DNA from: Microbispora bryophytorum
GTDB taxonomy: Bacteria > Actinomycetota > Actinomycetes > Streptosporangiales > Streptosporangiaceae
NCBI RefSeq assembly: GCF_006874465.1
Contig: NZ_VIRL01000020.1
Span: 62,001 to 126,000 of the forward strand
Direction: 5' to 3'
DNA: 64,000 nucleotides
The notes under the pieces: model-generated
What the model was told of the DNA's origin: nothing
Databases searched by the model: none
What the model saw: the letters and a program-made list of their open reading frames with translations, nothing else
In this document: positions 23,067-32,908 of the stretch, one piece after another
Layout of the letters: every line of letters begins with the position of its first letter
Position numbering within the stretch: the stretch's first letter is position 1
Program-made: the position numbers and the translations under genes

Positions 23067-23390
23067 TAGGTGCAACTGTCGCGGGCGAATCGGTCGCAGT
23101 CGGTCAGGAAATGCTTTTGAGGCGAAGACCTTCTTGGCGCATTCAGTCCTGTAGCCACGCTCGTCCCCGCTTGGATATTCAATGGCGAGCAGCCCGAACG
23201 CAGGGGGCCATCAAGGATCGAGGACTGGGTGGCGCGCGGGGGTATGACCGCTCGACTTTCAGGCGTGGCGATCACCCTGCCCATCGGCTGCGAACTCGGC
23301 GCAGAAGGGTGTCTACGGTGCTCGGCGGGTGCTCGTGGCGGCAGACGTCGCCGCATAAGGTTTGATCGAGACTGGTTTGGGGTGGAGGGA
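23067..23390. other. Intergenic stretch without recognisable gene
   Basis: 324 bp between the GNAT and DUF2716 genes. Frames are broken on both strands and no family motif, hairpin or clear promoter was recognised. Confidence 0.4.
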
Positions 23391-24701
23391 GTGACCGGAG
23401 CAACTGAGGTGCTGTTAGCCGAATACGAGAATCAGTTACGGGGCCTGCTGCCGCAGGAGCTGCCGTGGGGAGCCGTAGTCGAGCGGGATGGACCGTTGGT
23501 GCGAACCCACTACGGAACCCACGGGATTGTCGAGCACACCGCTCTCCTCCGCGGCGATCTGGCGGGACTGATCCGCCGCCAACAGGAGATCTTCGCCGCC
23601 CGCTGCGAACCGATCGAGTGGAAGGTCCACTCCCACGACTCACCCCTGCTCGCAGAATCGCTGCGAGTTGCAGCATTCACGCCAGGGCCGGAACGCACTC
23701 TCCTGGCGGCCGACATCGCCGATATTCCGGCACCCGAAGGCCTACGGAGCGGCGCACGCGTACGACCCCACCTCCACGGGGAGCAGGAGCGGCTGCGCCG
23801 CATGGCCGCGGCCGCGCCCGAGCAACGACGGCCGCTCACGGAGTTGGAGGCTGATGGAACGGCCCGCGGTACGGGATCGGAGATGGAGGTCCTGGTGCTG
23901 GAGTACGACGGGCGGATCCTGGACGCAGTCTGGGTCGAGCGTGTGGGCGGCACTGACTTCGCGGCCATCGGCGGGATCACCCGCCCGCGGCCTGAGCTAC
24001 TCCACGCCGCGGGCGCCTGGGCAGCGCGGCGCGGTCACCGGTACGTGATTCCCGGAAACACGCCACGTCATCTTGTCGCCGAAGCAGTTGACGCCTTTGT
24101 CCCCGCCTACGTCGCGGCTGGTTTTCATGAGATCGCCCGGGTGAGCACGTACCGCTGGGCGCCGCCCGGTGAGCCGGCCCGGGAGCGTCCCGCGAAGCAA
24201 CTCCTGTCCGAACCGGAGCATGACGAGATCTGGATTCGTTTCGAAGCACGGTTCGATGTGACCTACGAGACGGCCGACCGTGGCTTCGCCGAACCTCCGG
24301 CTTCCGCCACGTGGCACCTCTACACCGCCGTCCGTCAGGACGACCCGCTGCTCGCCGAGGTGGAGGCGATCGTCGCGCGCGGACTACGGGCCGGCGCCCG
24401 GCCCGGCGATTGGCTCTACCGCCTCAAGTGGTACATCAGCGGCTCCCGTATCGACCCGAACCGCGTCGGCGGTCCGGGCCAGCCCCCCTGGTCGAGCTAC
24501 GCGTACCTTGTCGACGAATACGTGGTCCAAGTCACCGAGGACCTTCGGATGGGCACGTTCGGTAACTGGCGGGAATCTTCCCTCTGTGTCTTCGGCGAGG
24601 AACTTCTCGCCCACGTGGACGAGGACCTCACTAACCTCCTCGGCACGGTGCTGCGGCGTGGCGGCCGTCCCGTCGGCAATATTTGGAGCTTCGGCCCCTG
24701 A
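23391..24701 (+). CDS. Two-domain protein: GNAT-like N-terminus and DUF2716 C-terminus
   Basis: 436 residues from a GTG at 23391 with a GGTGGAGG ribosome site. The first 260 residues resemble a diverged GNAT-type fold: a central VLVLEYDGRILDAVWVERVG, then AAGAWAARRGHRYVIPGNTP and AAGFHEIARVSTYRWAPP. The acetyl-CoA turn is not convincing. From about residue 280 the sequence is DUF2716: WIRFEARFDVTYE, LYRLKWYISGSRIDPNRVG, then MGTFGNWRESSLCVFGEELL and a closing RRGGRPVGNIW. DUF2716 is a small actinobacterial domain of unknown role. Linkage of the two suggests a sensor-modifier arrangement, which is inference. Confidence 0.7.
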   Translation: MTGATEVLLAEYENQLRGLLPQELPWGAVVERDGPLVRTHYGTHGIVEHTALLRGDLAGLIRRQQEIFAARCEPIEWKVHSHDSPLLAESLRVAAFTPGPERTLLAADIADIPAPEGLRSGARVRPHLHGEQERLRRMAAAAPEQRRPLTELEADGTARGTGSEMEVLVLEYDGRILDAVWVERVGGTDFAAIGGITRPRPELLHAAGAWAARRGHRYVIPGNTPRHLVAEAVDAFVPAYVAAGFHEIARVSTYRWAPPGEPARERPAKQLLSEPEHDEIWIRFEARFDVTYETADRGFAEPPASATWHLYTAVRQDDPLLAEVEAIVARGLRAGARPGDWLYRLKWYISGSRIDPNRVGGPGQPPWSSYAYLVDEYVVQVTEDLRMGTFGNWRESSLCVFGEELLAHVDEDLTNLLGTVLRRGGRPVGNIWSFGP

Positions 24702-25054
24702 GACCTGCCCCGCGAAGGTGTTGGCAAGATCTCCGAGATTGTCCTGACATGTCCATCACCTCCGGCCGACAGCGGACCAGGTACGGCATGCGCTTCCGGT
24801 CGCTGTCCCACAGTTCCTCTACCGACTTCTGAAGGGCGAAACGCTCGCGGACGTTGGTGAAGAACACCGCCGATGCGGGTAGCCCGCCTGATCCAGAGTG
24901 AAAGGAGAGCACTCCACGGCGGAGCGCCCTTTACGATCTTGCCTGCTTACCCGTTCCGTCCACCGTCAGCGCATCTGGCACCCGTGCCTGCCGCCGCACG
25001 TGACCAGGCTCGGTACGTGCGGTCGGGGCGGCTCCTCGTCAATCGGTTCGCGAC
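24702..25054. other. Intergenic stretch with a possible degenerate coding fragment
   Basis: On the minus strand near 24747-24870 the sequence SAVFFTNVRERFALQKSVEE and then LWDSDRKRMPYLVR looks protein-like, but it has no sensible start or continuation and I cannot assign it. Otherwise nothing is seen in this 353-bp gap. Confidence 0.35.
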
Positions 25055-26773
25055 CTACTCGGCATCGCAGGTGGTGGCTACGGACCCAGTCGGTTCCGTG
25101 GACCTCGTGCCAGTACCTTCGCCCTTCTTGCCTGCCTCGATGGGAGCGTAGCGCCGCCGTTGAAGCTCATCGCGTTCGACGTCCGGGATCGTCATCGATT
25201 CAGCAAGCACGGCGGCGAGCGCGTCCACTTGAGTGTTGTCGATGTCAGTGTGGAAGAGCCACCGGATATTCTCATCGCGCGTGATGAGGTCGATCGCCAA
25301 GCGCCCGTTTTTGTCCTGTGGGGTCGCTGCTCGGACGTATCGCACTCGGTCAATCGGGATGTCCTGACGGATCTCGCCTTGCTCAAGGAATGCGCTCGTC
25401 TTGGCCGTGATGATGCGGCGATCCGTGACGGCGACGAGTGTCTTTGCCGCCGCCTTGTCCATCGCTGCCGCCAACTTCTCCTTCGCCACGCTGAAGATCG
25501 CGGAAACTGGATCGAGGGCATCGAGCTGGTCGGGGAAGCCGAGGACACGTAAAGTCTCACCGTCCTCGAGGAACCACCGCAGAATGCGAAGGTACGGCTC
25601 GAGATCCAGCGATTTGGGTGCGCAGGCGACGCCCGGAGCCTCGAGCGGAGGGGCTGGTGGATGGAGAGCATCGGCAAGAGGCTCGAGCGCTTCTAGAAGA
25701 CGGGCGGAGGTTTGGCGGGCTGCCTTCGAATCCTTCCGCTTCCCCGTCAGTGGCAGTGTGTCGCGTCCGGGGAGCTCGGCGATGATTCGTAGCTCCCGCG
25801 TCAGCGAGCCGACGAGGCTCGTCGTCTCGGCGAGAGCGGAGTCGAGCTCCGTGCGAGTGTCGTGCGCGATGGTGTCGACCAGCCGGGCCTCGCCGGCGTC
25901 TTCGAGTCCAGCGGCTCTCGCCCGCGCGGCGTGGAGCGCCTGGTATCCGGTCCACGCCTTGAGGGAAGACAGGAGGGCGTTGGCGTCGAAAAGGATCGCC
26001 TCGGCGTTCGTCTCGAGATACTCACGGCGGGCGTGTGTGTCGAGCCGGTGGATCTGCCGGATGTGATTGCCGACGTTCAGTCGGTACAGGTCAAGCTGCT
26101 TACGCAGGTCCGCCCTTTTGCCCGCGACGGTGTCCCACAGGGACGTCGGGACCGATCCGACCTCTCGCGCCTGGTCAACTACGTGATCGACGGTGGCGAC
26201 GAGTGCCGTCAGTTCGGCCCACTGTCCGTGGCGGATAGTGGTGAGTACCTGGCTTGTCAACGCGATGTTGGTCCTGACAAGCCCCGTGACCTCACTCAGC
26301 TGCATCTGAAGGGCGACCATGGCCAGCGCTGGCCCGATCGCGGCCACGGTCTGTGCCACGCTCACCGCGTTCAAGGGAATGAGGCGGGCCTGGCCGACTA
26401 TCTTGCCGTTGGCGAACACTGCTCCGAGGTTCGCGCCGTCCTTGACGGCGAGCGATCCGCCGGCCTTCAGCAGGGCCTGTGTCGCGTCGCTGATCCTGTA
26501 GAGCCCCTGCACGCTGGCGAATGCGTTTCCGAGGTTGCCCGCCACGGTCGCCGTGTTTCCGATTGAGGCGAGGACTGTGGAGATCTGCGTGCGGTCGGCG
26601 GCCGGCACGAGCCCAAAGTCGATCAAATCGAGTTTGAGTTCCACCGGGACCTCACCGAAGACGACAGCAACCCCTGGGAGCACCTCCGCCAGGACCGTCG
26701 ATGCCGTCGTTGAGTCGAGGTCTGAGTTGGGCGTCGGATCATCCGAAATAGGTGAGTCGGCGGTATTGCCCAT
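25055..26773 (-). CDS. Large hypothetical protein with a C-terminal PH-like domain
   Basis: 572 residues with a clear ATG behind AAAGGGAGAG. Layout: a short polar N-terminus; a Gly/Ala-rich hydrophobic region (about 65-165) with repeated small residues (GNTATVAGNLGNAFASVQG, then VAAIGPALAMVALQMQL) that could insert in or lie on membranes; a long helical, probably coiled-coil middle (about 165-400); and a bacterial PH-like domain (about 425-520: LVAVTDRRIITAK, then IPIDRVRYVRA). No enzyme motif is seen. GC content is below that of its neighbours and the flanks are gene-poor, so transfer is likely. It could be a membrane-associated sensor or a defence effector, but nothing proves this. Confidence 0.65.
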   Translation of the reverse strand: MGNTADSPISDDPTPNSDLDSTTASTVLAEVLPGVAVVFGEVPVELKLDLIDFGLVPAADRTQISTVLASIGNTATVAGNLGNAFASVQGLYRISDATQALLKAGGSLAVKDGANLGAVFANGKIVGQARLIPLNAVSVAQTVAAIGPALAMVALQMQLSEVTGLVRTNIALTSQVLTTIRHGQWAELTALVATVDHVVDQAREVGSVPTSLWDTVAGKRADLRKQLDLYRLNVGNHIRQIHRLDTHARREYLETNAEAILFDANALLSSLKAWTGYQALHAARARAAGLEDAGEARLVDTIAHDTRTELDSALAETTSLVGSLTRELRIIAELPGRDTLPLTGKRKDSKAARQTSARLLEALEPLADALHPPAPPLEAPGVACAPKSLDLEPYLRILRWFLEDGETLRVLGFPDQLDALDPVSAIFSVAKEKLAAAMDKAAAKTLVAVTDRRIITAKTSAFLEQGEIRQDIPIDRVRYVRAATPQDKNGRLAIDLITRDENIRWLFHTDIDNTQVDALAAVLAESMTIPDVERDELQRRRYAPIEAGKKGEGTGTRSTEPTGSVATTCDAE

Positions 26774-27351
26774 ATCTCTCCCTTTATGCGAGTTCGGACA
26801 CTCCGGTCTTCTGGCGGGGAAATCTTATTGGAACGGTCTATCCACGCCCCACGGTTCACATGATCACAGTTGCGTCACGATGGCACTATCCGTTCGCTCG
26901 CGCGAAACGTGCGCCCGGCTCGCCGTGCAAGTCAACGCACAATCGATTCCCGGCTATCTGGCCAGGGCAACTCCCTGCGGAACTGGCATCCCTGCGTTCC
27001 GTCGCTCCGCGGACGTCAGGATTCACCGCGCCACGACGGGGCGTTTGAGGCCGGCTGGCTCTATCGACCCGCGCACGGCCATGCCGCATTGCGTGCGCAT
27101 CTCGAGGTACATCATTCCGCGAAAGAACCGGCCACACATGCCGCGAGTCGCACCCCTGGCCATCCGGACATGCCCCCGAGTGGCACAGCCGGCACGACTC
27201 CGGGTTACGGGTGGTCAGCGAAGCGGTTCGGCGGTGGTCCAGGCGCGTTCGAGGCTGGTGAAATAGATGGCTGTGCTGTCTTCGTCCTTGGCCGCCGTCA
27301 GGTACGGCACGGGGGCTTGGGCTGCCGGGGTGCCGTAGGCGTGGACGTCTA
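26774..27351. other. Gene-poor gap upstream of the PH-like protein gene
   Basis: 578 bp without a supported gene. The minus strand just after the SDR stop reads [20 protein letters not shown] and then AKDEDSTAIYFTSLERAW to a stop at 27215; this may be the end of a lost gene but is too short to identify. The promoter of the PH-like protein gene should lie near 26774-26850. Confidence 0.4.
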
Positions 27352-28101
27352 CTAGAGACCGCCGCCGACGTCGAGGACGGTGCCGGTGACATAGGACGCC
27401 TGGTCCGACAGCAACCAGGCGACCGCATCGGCGATCTCCTCCGGTCTGCCGGGGCGTCCCATCGGGATGCGGGCCGCCACCCGCTCCGCTCGCCCCGGCT
27501 CTCCGGCGCGGGCGTGGATCGTGGTGTCGATGGTTCCCGGCGAGACGGCGTTGACCCGGATGCTCGCCGGGGCGAGCTCCCGGGCCAGTCCCACGGTCAG
27601 CGTCTCGACCGCCGCCTTGGTCGCGGCGTAGGCGACGTACTCGTGCGGCGAGCCGGTGCGGGCCGCGATCGAGGAGACGTTGACGATGGCGGGCGGGGGC
27701 ACCGGTGTGCGTCCGGTCCAGCGCCGCGCCGCCTCCCGGCACAGCCGTACGGGCGCCACCAGGTTCACCTCGACGACCCGCCGCAGATCGGCGTCGGTCA
27801 GGTCGGTGAACGGCCCGATCCTGCCGGTCACCCCCGCGTTGTTCACCAGGCCCGCGACCTCGCCGACGGACTCGGCCAGCTCGAACAGCCTCTCCGGTGC
27901 GTCCTGTTCGGTCACGTCGAGCCGTATGCCGCGGGCGAGGGCGCCGGAGCGGCCGAGCTCGGCCTCCAGCGTCTCGGCCTCAGCGTCCGAGCTCGAGTGC
28001 GTGAAGACGACGCCGTATCCGTCCGCGCACAGGCGCCGCACCGTGCTCCGGCCGATCCCGCGCGTCCCTCCGGTGACGATGACGATCGGGCGAGAGGTCA
28101 T
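27352..28101 (-). CDS. SDR family NAD(P)-dependent oxidoreductase (FabG-like)
   Basis: 249 residues, classical short-chain dehydrogenase. Coenzyme loop [15 protein letters not shown] motif ([11 protein letters not shown]), catalytic Ser in IVNVSSIAA, and Tyr/Lys in [12 protein letters not shown], followed by [10 protein letters not shown] and the C-terminal [13 protein letters not shown]. Fully competent 3-oxoacyl- or alcohol-type reductase; the substrate is unknown. The ATG overlaps the stop of the upstream 3-hydroxyisobutyrate-dehydrogenase-like gene (ATGA), so the two are co-translated and probably act on one pathway. Confidence 0.94.
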   Translation of the reverse strand: MTSRPIVIVTGGTRGIGRSTVRRLCADGYGVVFTHSSSDAEAETLEAELGRSGALARGIRLDVTEQDAPERLFELAESVGEVAGLVNNAGVTGRIGPFTDLTDADLRRVVEVNLVAPVRLCREAARRWTGRTPVPPPAIVNVSSIAARTGSPHEYVAYAATKAAVETLTVGLARELAPASIRVNAVSPGTIDTTIHARAGEPGRAERVAARIPMGRPGRPEEIADAVAWLLSDQASYVTGTVLDVGGGL

Positions 28102-28985
28102 CCGCGTGCTTCTTCCTCGTCTGTCCTGGCCTCGATCGCGTGGACGACGGCGGCCATGTCCAGATCGGCGTGGCCCAGCGCGAGGGTCTCGCCGAAGAGG
28201 GTATGGCAGACGTCCAGCAGCGGCGAGGCGATGCCGGCCCGGCGTGCCGCCTCGGCGATGAGCCGGTTGTTCTTCAGCACGTCGGCGATGGCGGCCTGGG
28301 CGGCGAAGTCACGCCCGGCCAGCTTGACCGCCTTCACCCGCGACACGTCGCTCGCCATCTGGCCCGAGTTCAGCACGTCCACGAGCAGCCCGACATCGAG
28401 GCCCTGGCGCTCACCGAAGTGAAGCGACTCCGCGAGGCCGGTGACCGTGGTGATCAGGAAGATATTGACGGCGAGCTTCGTCAGCAGCGCCTTGGGGGCG
28501 GGCCCGCACACCACCGTCTTGACGCACATCGGCTTCAGCAGCGGGCGGACCTCCTCCACGGTGTCCGGCCGGCCGGCGAGCATGGCCACCAGCCGCCCCT
28601 GCTCGGCCGGCACGCGGGAGCCGGAGATCGGCGCCTCGACGTAGCCGCCTCCGGCCGCGAGCACGTCGGCCTCCAGCCCCGCCGAGTAGACGGGAGAGGT
28701 CGTGCCCATGTGCACCACGACCCGGTCCGCGACGTTGCGGCCGAAGGCGGGCGTGCCCCGCTCCAGCACCGCGTCGATCGCGGCCTCGTCGGCCAGCATG
28801 AGGATCACCACCCGAGCCCGCCGGAACACCTCGGCCGCGCTGCCGGCCACCTCCGCGCCCGCGGCGCGCAGCGGCTCGCTCCTGGCGGCCGTGCGGTTCC
28901 ACACCACGAGCGGGGTTCCGGCGCGGACCAGGTTCAGCGCCATGGGCTGCCCCATGATCCCGAGACCGACGAAACCCACGTCCAT
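28098..28985 (-). CDS. 3-hydroxyisobutyrate dehydrogenase-like NAD(P)-binding oxidoreductase
   Basis: 295 residues from an ATG at 28985 behind GGGGAGGCG. N-terminal Rossmann motif [19 protein letters not shown], the substrate loop [17 protein letters not shown], and the helix with catalytic Lys in [11 protein letters not shown] match the beta-hydroxyacid dehydrogenase family (3-hydroxyisobutyrate, tartronate semialdehyde or imine reductase relatives). The C-terminal all-helical domain is complete. It overlaps the downstream SDR gene by four bases. The precise substrate cannot be chosen from sequence alone. Confidence 0.9.
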   Translation of the reverse strand: MDVGFVGLGIMGQPMALNLVRAGTPLVVWNRTAARSEPLRAAGAEVAGSAAEVFRRARVVILMLADEAAIDAVLERGTPAFGRNVADRVVVHMGTTSPVYSAGLEADVLAAGGGYVEAPISGSRVPAEQGRLVAMLAGRPDTVEEVRPLLKPMCVKTVVCGPAPKALLTKLAVNIFLITTVTGLAESLHFGERQGLDVGLLVDVLNSGQMASDVSRVKAVKLAGRDFAAQAAIADVLKNNRLIAEAARRAGIASPLLDVCHTLFGETLALGHADLDMAAVVHAIEARTDEEEARG

Positions 28986-29118
28986 CCGTTCGCCTCCCCG
29001 CGCACGTCCCGTGCCGCCTGACGGCACGCCGGAACCGTTGTAGCCGATGGCGCGGCGGTGGTCTTGAACGATTGTGCTCGTCAGGGGTTCTGTCACTCCG
29101 CGCCGGCCACGGCCCCCG

Positions 29119-30372
29119 TCACGAACCGGCCGGCTCGCGCCGGCTCAGCGCCTCGTAGACGAGGGTGCCGGCGGCCACAAGGGCGACCACGACACCGTAG
29201 ACCAGTGCGGTTTCCCGCAGGCCCTGCGTGGTGATGGCTATCCCGGCGATCAACGCCGGGATACTGAAAGCCAGGTAGCTCACCACGTAGATCGCGGAGA
29301 TCAGCGCGCCTCGCTCATGCGGCGCCGCGAGCTGGCTGACCGTCCGGAAGGCGCCGAGGTAGGCCGGCCCCCACCCGGCGCCGGCGACGAGCGTCGCCGC
29401 GACGAAGACGGTCAGCGAAGACGACGCCACGGCGACGATCAGCAGAATCGTTCCGAGGAGGAGCAGCAGCGTTCCCTCGCGCTGGAGGCGCTCCGGTGCA
29501 CGCTTCCTGAGCAGCACGGACGCCAACGCCGAGACTGCGGCGAGCGCTCCGAGCGTGAGGCCGATCGCCGCGTGGTTGTGCTCGTCGAACACCGCGGCGA
29601 GCAGCGAGGCCCCGACGGAGAGGATCAGCCCGCCGAGCATCCACGTGGAGACCATGACGGGGACCGCGCGCAGGAACGCACGCTTGGCCGGCGCGGGGAC
29701 GAGCACCTTCGGGCGCAGCGCGGCGGCGGCGCCGGGGGTCCGGGCGACGGTCTCGGGAAGCACCGCCGTCGCGATCGCGAGGACGATGAACGCCGCCGTG
29801 AGAATCACGAAGATCAGCTGGGTGGGGTGCGGGGCGTACTGGATCAGCACCCCGGTCCCGATCGTGCCGATGCTCAAGCCTGCGGTAGTGGCCGCGCCGT
29901 TGACGAGCGATCCGAGCCGCGAGCCGTCGGCGGGTTGCAGGTCGAGCAGGTACGCGCCGACCACACCGATCGCGGCACCGGTCGCGAGGCCCTGGACGAC
30001 GCGGGCGGCGAAGAGGGCGGCGACGCCGTGCGCGCCGAGGAAGACGGCCATCGCGGCCGCCTCGGCGACCAGCGCCGCGGCGAGGACCGGGCGGCGGCCG
30101 AGGAAGTCGGAGAGCCGTCCCACCGTGAGCAGGCTGACGAGCAGTGCGAGCACGTAGACGGCGAAGATCCCCGTGAGCGTGAGGGCGCTGAAGCCGAACT
30201 CGGCCTGGTACACGGGATAGAGGGGGCTCGGCGCGCTCGACGCGGACAGCAGGATGGCGGTGGTGCCCGCCACCAGCCAGAAGGCCGCGGCGCGCGGCAG
30301 CGCCGGGAGGCCGCGGCGTCTCACCGCCGGGGTGTCGAGGGCGTGCTGTCGTTCGTGCAGGCGACTTGTCAT
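29119..30372 (-). CDS. MFS transporter (drug/sugar exporter-like)
   Basis: 417 residues from an ATG at 30372 with a GGAG site. Twelve hydrophobic helices are visible. The loop after helix 2 carries the MFS signature [17 protein letters not shown], and helix 4 has the [20 protein letters not shown] motif of proton-driven antiporters. The N-terminal cytoplasmic tail of about 25 residues is basic. It probably exports a small hydrophobic compound. It is transcribed as a single gene; an inverted repeat 18 bp upstream of the start suggests regulation by a repressor encoded elsewhere. Confidence 0.92.
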   Translation of the reverse strand: MTSRLHERQHALDTPAVRRRGLPALPRAAAFWLVAGTTAILLSASSAPSPLYPVYQAEFGFSALTLTGIFAVYVLALLVSLLTVGRLSDFLGRRPVLAAALVAEAAAMAVFLGAHGVAALFAARVVQGLATGAAIGVVGAYLLDLQPADGSRLGSLVNGAATTAGLSIGTIGTGVLIQYAPHPTQLIFVILTAAFIVLAIATAVLPETVARTPGAAAALRPKVLVPAPAKRAFLRAVPVMVSTWMLGGLILSVGASLLAAVFDEHNHAAIGLTLGALAAVSALASVLLRKRAPERLQREGTLLLLLGTILLIVAVASSSLTVFVAATLVAGAGWGPAYLGAFRTVSQLAAPHERGALISAIYVVSYLAFSIPALIAGIAITTQGLRETALVYGVVVALVAAGTLVYEALSRREPAGS

Positions 30373-30389
30373 CGTGGCTCCGGGCTGGC

Positions 30390-30407
30390 GTTCGAAATAG
30401 ATCGAAC
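30390..30407. promoter_or_regulatory. Operator-like inverted repeat before the MFS gene
   Basis: GTTCGA-AATAGA-TCGAAC, perfect 6-bp arms with an AT-rich 6-bp spacer, 18 bp upstream of the MFS ATG. The arms and spacing suit a TetR- or MarR-family site. The cognate regulator is not adjacent. Confidence 0.5.
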
Positions 30408-30595
30408 GGTTGTAACCGCCCCGCCCCGCATTTAGTTCCAAAAATCTCGAAATGTTCGCCCGCCGTGACGCGTGAGCTTTCCCACTACCCGAGCCGACGA
30501 TGCCGATCACGGTGACAGGTTGGCCGCGGAAGGGGGAGCCGGCTGGGAACAGGTCCCGCGGGTACGGCTGGTCACGCCGCGGGTCGCCGGCGCCG

Positions 30596-32362
30596 TCAGG
30601 ACAGCAGCTCGTTGATCTTGTCGCGGGCGACCGTGGCGAGGACGCCCGCCCTGTGCGGCTGGCCGCGCAGGAACGCCTCGGTGAAGTGCTTGGCCTGCTC
30701 GTACTTCACCTTGCCCGGCATCGGCGGCTCGTTGGGATTGACGTCGCAGTCCACCAGGGCCGGCCCGTCGTGCGCCAGGGCCTCGCGGATCGCCCCCGGC
30801 AGGTCCTTCGGGTCCTTGATCTTCGCGCCGTACGCTCCGCAGGCGCGGGCCCAGGCGGAGAAGTCGGCCTCGGGCTGCCGGTGCCGCACGGCGTACTCGG
30901 GGTAGCCGAGGATGATCTGCTCCCACAGAATCTGCCCGTAGCTGTTGTTGTTGTTGACCACGACCTTGATGGGCAGGTCGTGCCGCACGGCGGTGAGGAA
31001 GTCGGCCATGAGCATGGCGAAGCCTCCGTCGCCCACGAAGGCGATCACCTGGCGGCCGGGGAAGGCGTGCTGGATGCCGATGGCGTACGGCAGGCCCGGG
31101 GCCATGGTGGCGAGGTTGCCCGACAGGTAGAACTCCCGTCCGCCGCGGATCGTCCAGTGCCGCGCGGCCCACGTCGCGATCGTCCCGGAGTCGCAGGTCA
31201 GTACGGCGTCGTCGGAGGCCGCCTCGTCGACGCAGCCCATGAGGTACTGCGGTGCGATGGGGTCGCGCGAGGGGTCCTGCAGCGCCTTCATGTCCTTCCG
31301 CCAGGTGTCCATCTTGCGCTGGTACTTCTCCAGGAACGACCGGTCCTTCGCCGGTTCGAGCATGGGCAGCAGTGCCTGCAACGCCAGTTTGGCGTCGGCG
31401 GCGACCGGGGCCTGCGTCGGCCGCCGGATGCCGAGCAGGGTGGGGTCGACGTCGATCTGCACCACCCGCGCATGTCCCTCGGGCGGCAGGAACGTGCCGT
31501 AGGGGAAGGACGTGCCGACCATGAACAGCGTGTCGCACTCCTCCATCAGCTCCTCGCTCGGCGCGGTGCCGAGCAGGCCGAGCCCGCCGGTGGTGAGCGG
31601 GTGGTCGTCGGGCACCACGAACTTGCCCGGCAGGCTCTTGACGATGGGGCTGGCCAGCCTGTCGGCGACCGCCAGCACCTCCTCGCGGGCGTGCCGCGCG
31701 CCGACGCCGACGAGCATGGCGATCTTCTTGCCCTGCCGCAGCACCTCGGCCGCCCTGGTCAGGTCCTCCTCGACCGGCCGTAGCGGCGGGTCGGAACAGG
31801 TCGTCAGGCTCGAGGGCGGGGTGCCGGGGCCGACGTGCCGGTACGGGTCCTCGCTCGCAGGCGCCACCTGGATGTCGTTGGGGAAGGTCAGGTGCGACAC
31901 CGTCCGCCTGGTCAGCGCGTTGCGCACCGCGAGGTCGACCACGCCGGGCATCTGCTGTGGATTGGTGACCATCAGGTTGTAGGCGGCCAGGTCCTGGTAG
32001 AGGCGGTCGAGGTGGACCTCCTGCTGGTAATGGGTCCCCAGCACCGCGGTCTCCTGCATGCCGGTCAGGGCCAGCACGGGGACGTGGTCGAGCTTGGCGT
32101 CGTACAGGCCGTTCAGCAGGTGGATGGCACCCGGCCCGGAGGTCGCGGCGCACACGCCGAGACGGCCGGTCGCCTTCGCGTAGCCGGTCGCCATGAACGC
32201 GGCGGCCTCCTCGTGGTGCACCAGGATGAACCGCAGCTCCTTCCGGTGCCGGCGGAAGCCCTCCATCAGGCCGTTGATCCCGTCACCGGGGAGCCCGAAG
32301 ATCGTGTCGACCCCCCACTCCACCAGCCGCCGGGCCAGGCTCTCACCCACGATCTCGGTCAT
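30596..32362 (-). CDS. Thiamine-diphosphate enzyme, pyruvate oxidase/dehydrogenase (PoxB)-like
   Basis: 588 residues with the three domains of the acetolactate synthase/pyruvate oxidase family. The N-terminal Pyr domain has FGLPGDGINGLMEGF and the catalytic Glu in VHHEEAAAFMATGYAK. The middle FAD/NAD-like domain follows (about 200-330). The C-terminal PP domain has the ThDP-Mg motif VGDGGFAMLMADF ending in VVNNNNSYGQI. This version is close to PoxB-like pyruvate dehydrogenases that decarboxylate pyruvate to acetate or acetyl phosphate at the membrane; acetolactate synthase is less likely from the C-terminus. Small upstream gene 32417-32650 is on the same strand and may be co-transcribed. Confidence 0.9.
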   Translation of the reverse strand: MTEIVGESLARRLVEWGVDTIFGLPGDGINGLMEGFRRHRKELRFILVHHEEAAAFMATGYAKATGRLGVCAATSGPGAIHLLNGLYDAKLDHVPVLALTGMQETAVLGTHYQQEVHLDRLYQDLAAYNLMVTNPQQMPGVVDLAVRNALTRRTVSHLTFPNDIQVAPASEDPYRHVGPGTPPSSLTTCSDPPLRPVEEDLTRAAEVLRQGKKIAMLVGVGARHAREEVLAVADRLASPIVKSLPGKFVVPDDHPLTTGGLGLLGTAPSEELMEECDTLFMVGTSFPYGTFLPPEGHARVVQIDVDPTLLGIRRPTQAPVAADAKLALQALLPMLEPAKDRSFLEKYQRKMDTWRKDMKALQDPSRDPIAPQYLMGCVDEAASDDAVLTCDSGTIATWAARHWTIRGGREFYLSGNLATMAPGLPYAIGIQHAFPGRQVIAFVGDGGFAMLMADFLTAVRHDLPIKVVVNNNNSYGQILWEQIILGYPEYAVRHRQPEADFSAWARACGAYGAKIKDPKDLPGAIREALAHDGPALVDCDVNPNEPPMPGKVKYEQAKHFTEAFLRGQPHRAGVLATVARDKINELLS

Positions 32363-32416
32363 GTCCGCCTCCGATCGACAGCGGCCGTACGGGCGCCCCG
32401 GCGTCCGCGCGTGCCT

Positions 32417-32650
32417 TCAGCGGCCCCGGGCTCCGCGCCCCTTGGCCAGTGCGGTCCGGTGACCGCCCCGCCGGCCGAGGGCGTACGCGGCGACGAGGCC
32501 GGCGGCGACGGCGAGCCGCTTCGGGGACGACAGCGCGGACTTCAGCTGTTTCGCGCCGCCCTTCGGGTCGGCCACGGCGCCCGCGACACTGCCGATCGCC
32601 GACGCCAGTCTGTCGCCGGCGCTCTTCACCGCGTTGCTCCGAACATTCAT
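32417..32650 (-). CDS. Small hypothetical protein with one membrane-like helix
   Basis: 77 residues from the ATG at 32650, which has GGAG six bases upstream. A soluble helical N-terminus (RSNAVKSAGDRLASAIGSVA) is followed by one hydrophobic helix (RLAVAAGLVAAYALGRRGG) and a basic tail. Similar short proteins appear next to stress or membrane genes in actinomycetes, but I know no function. It lies 54 bp upstream of the ThDP-enzyme gene in the same direction. Confidence 0.6.
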   Translation of the reverse strand: MNVRSNAVKSAGDRLASAIGSVAGAVADPKGGAKQLKSALSSPKRLAVAAGLVAAYALGRRGGHRTALAKGRGARGR

Positions 32651-32908
32651 GATCGACTCCGGCATCGAACGGCTCGCGTCACCCGATCGGCTCGCGGCTT
32701 CCGAACGGCTCGCGCGACGAGCCCTTCCCGCCCCCCGAACCCGTAAACGACGCCCCAGGTCACGGCGGCTTTGTCCGCAGCAGACCCGGATGTCGCGCGG
32801 CCTGCGCCAGCACGAACCCGGCCGACACGTCGGTCTCCAACGCCTCCAGGGCGGCTGCGACCGCCTTATCGATTCAAGCCGGATGAATCGAGCTTTTCGA
32901 TCAGCGAT

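Noticed and set aside
26870-27355. Plus-strand frame of 161 codons between the PH-like and SDR genes
   Set aside because: Composition is Arg/His/Gly/Pro-rich as in shadow frames, there is no ribosome site, and it runs antisense into the SDR gene end.
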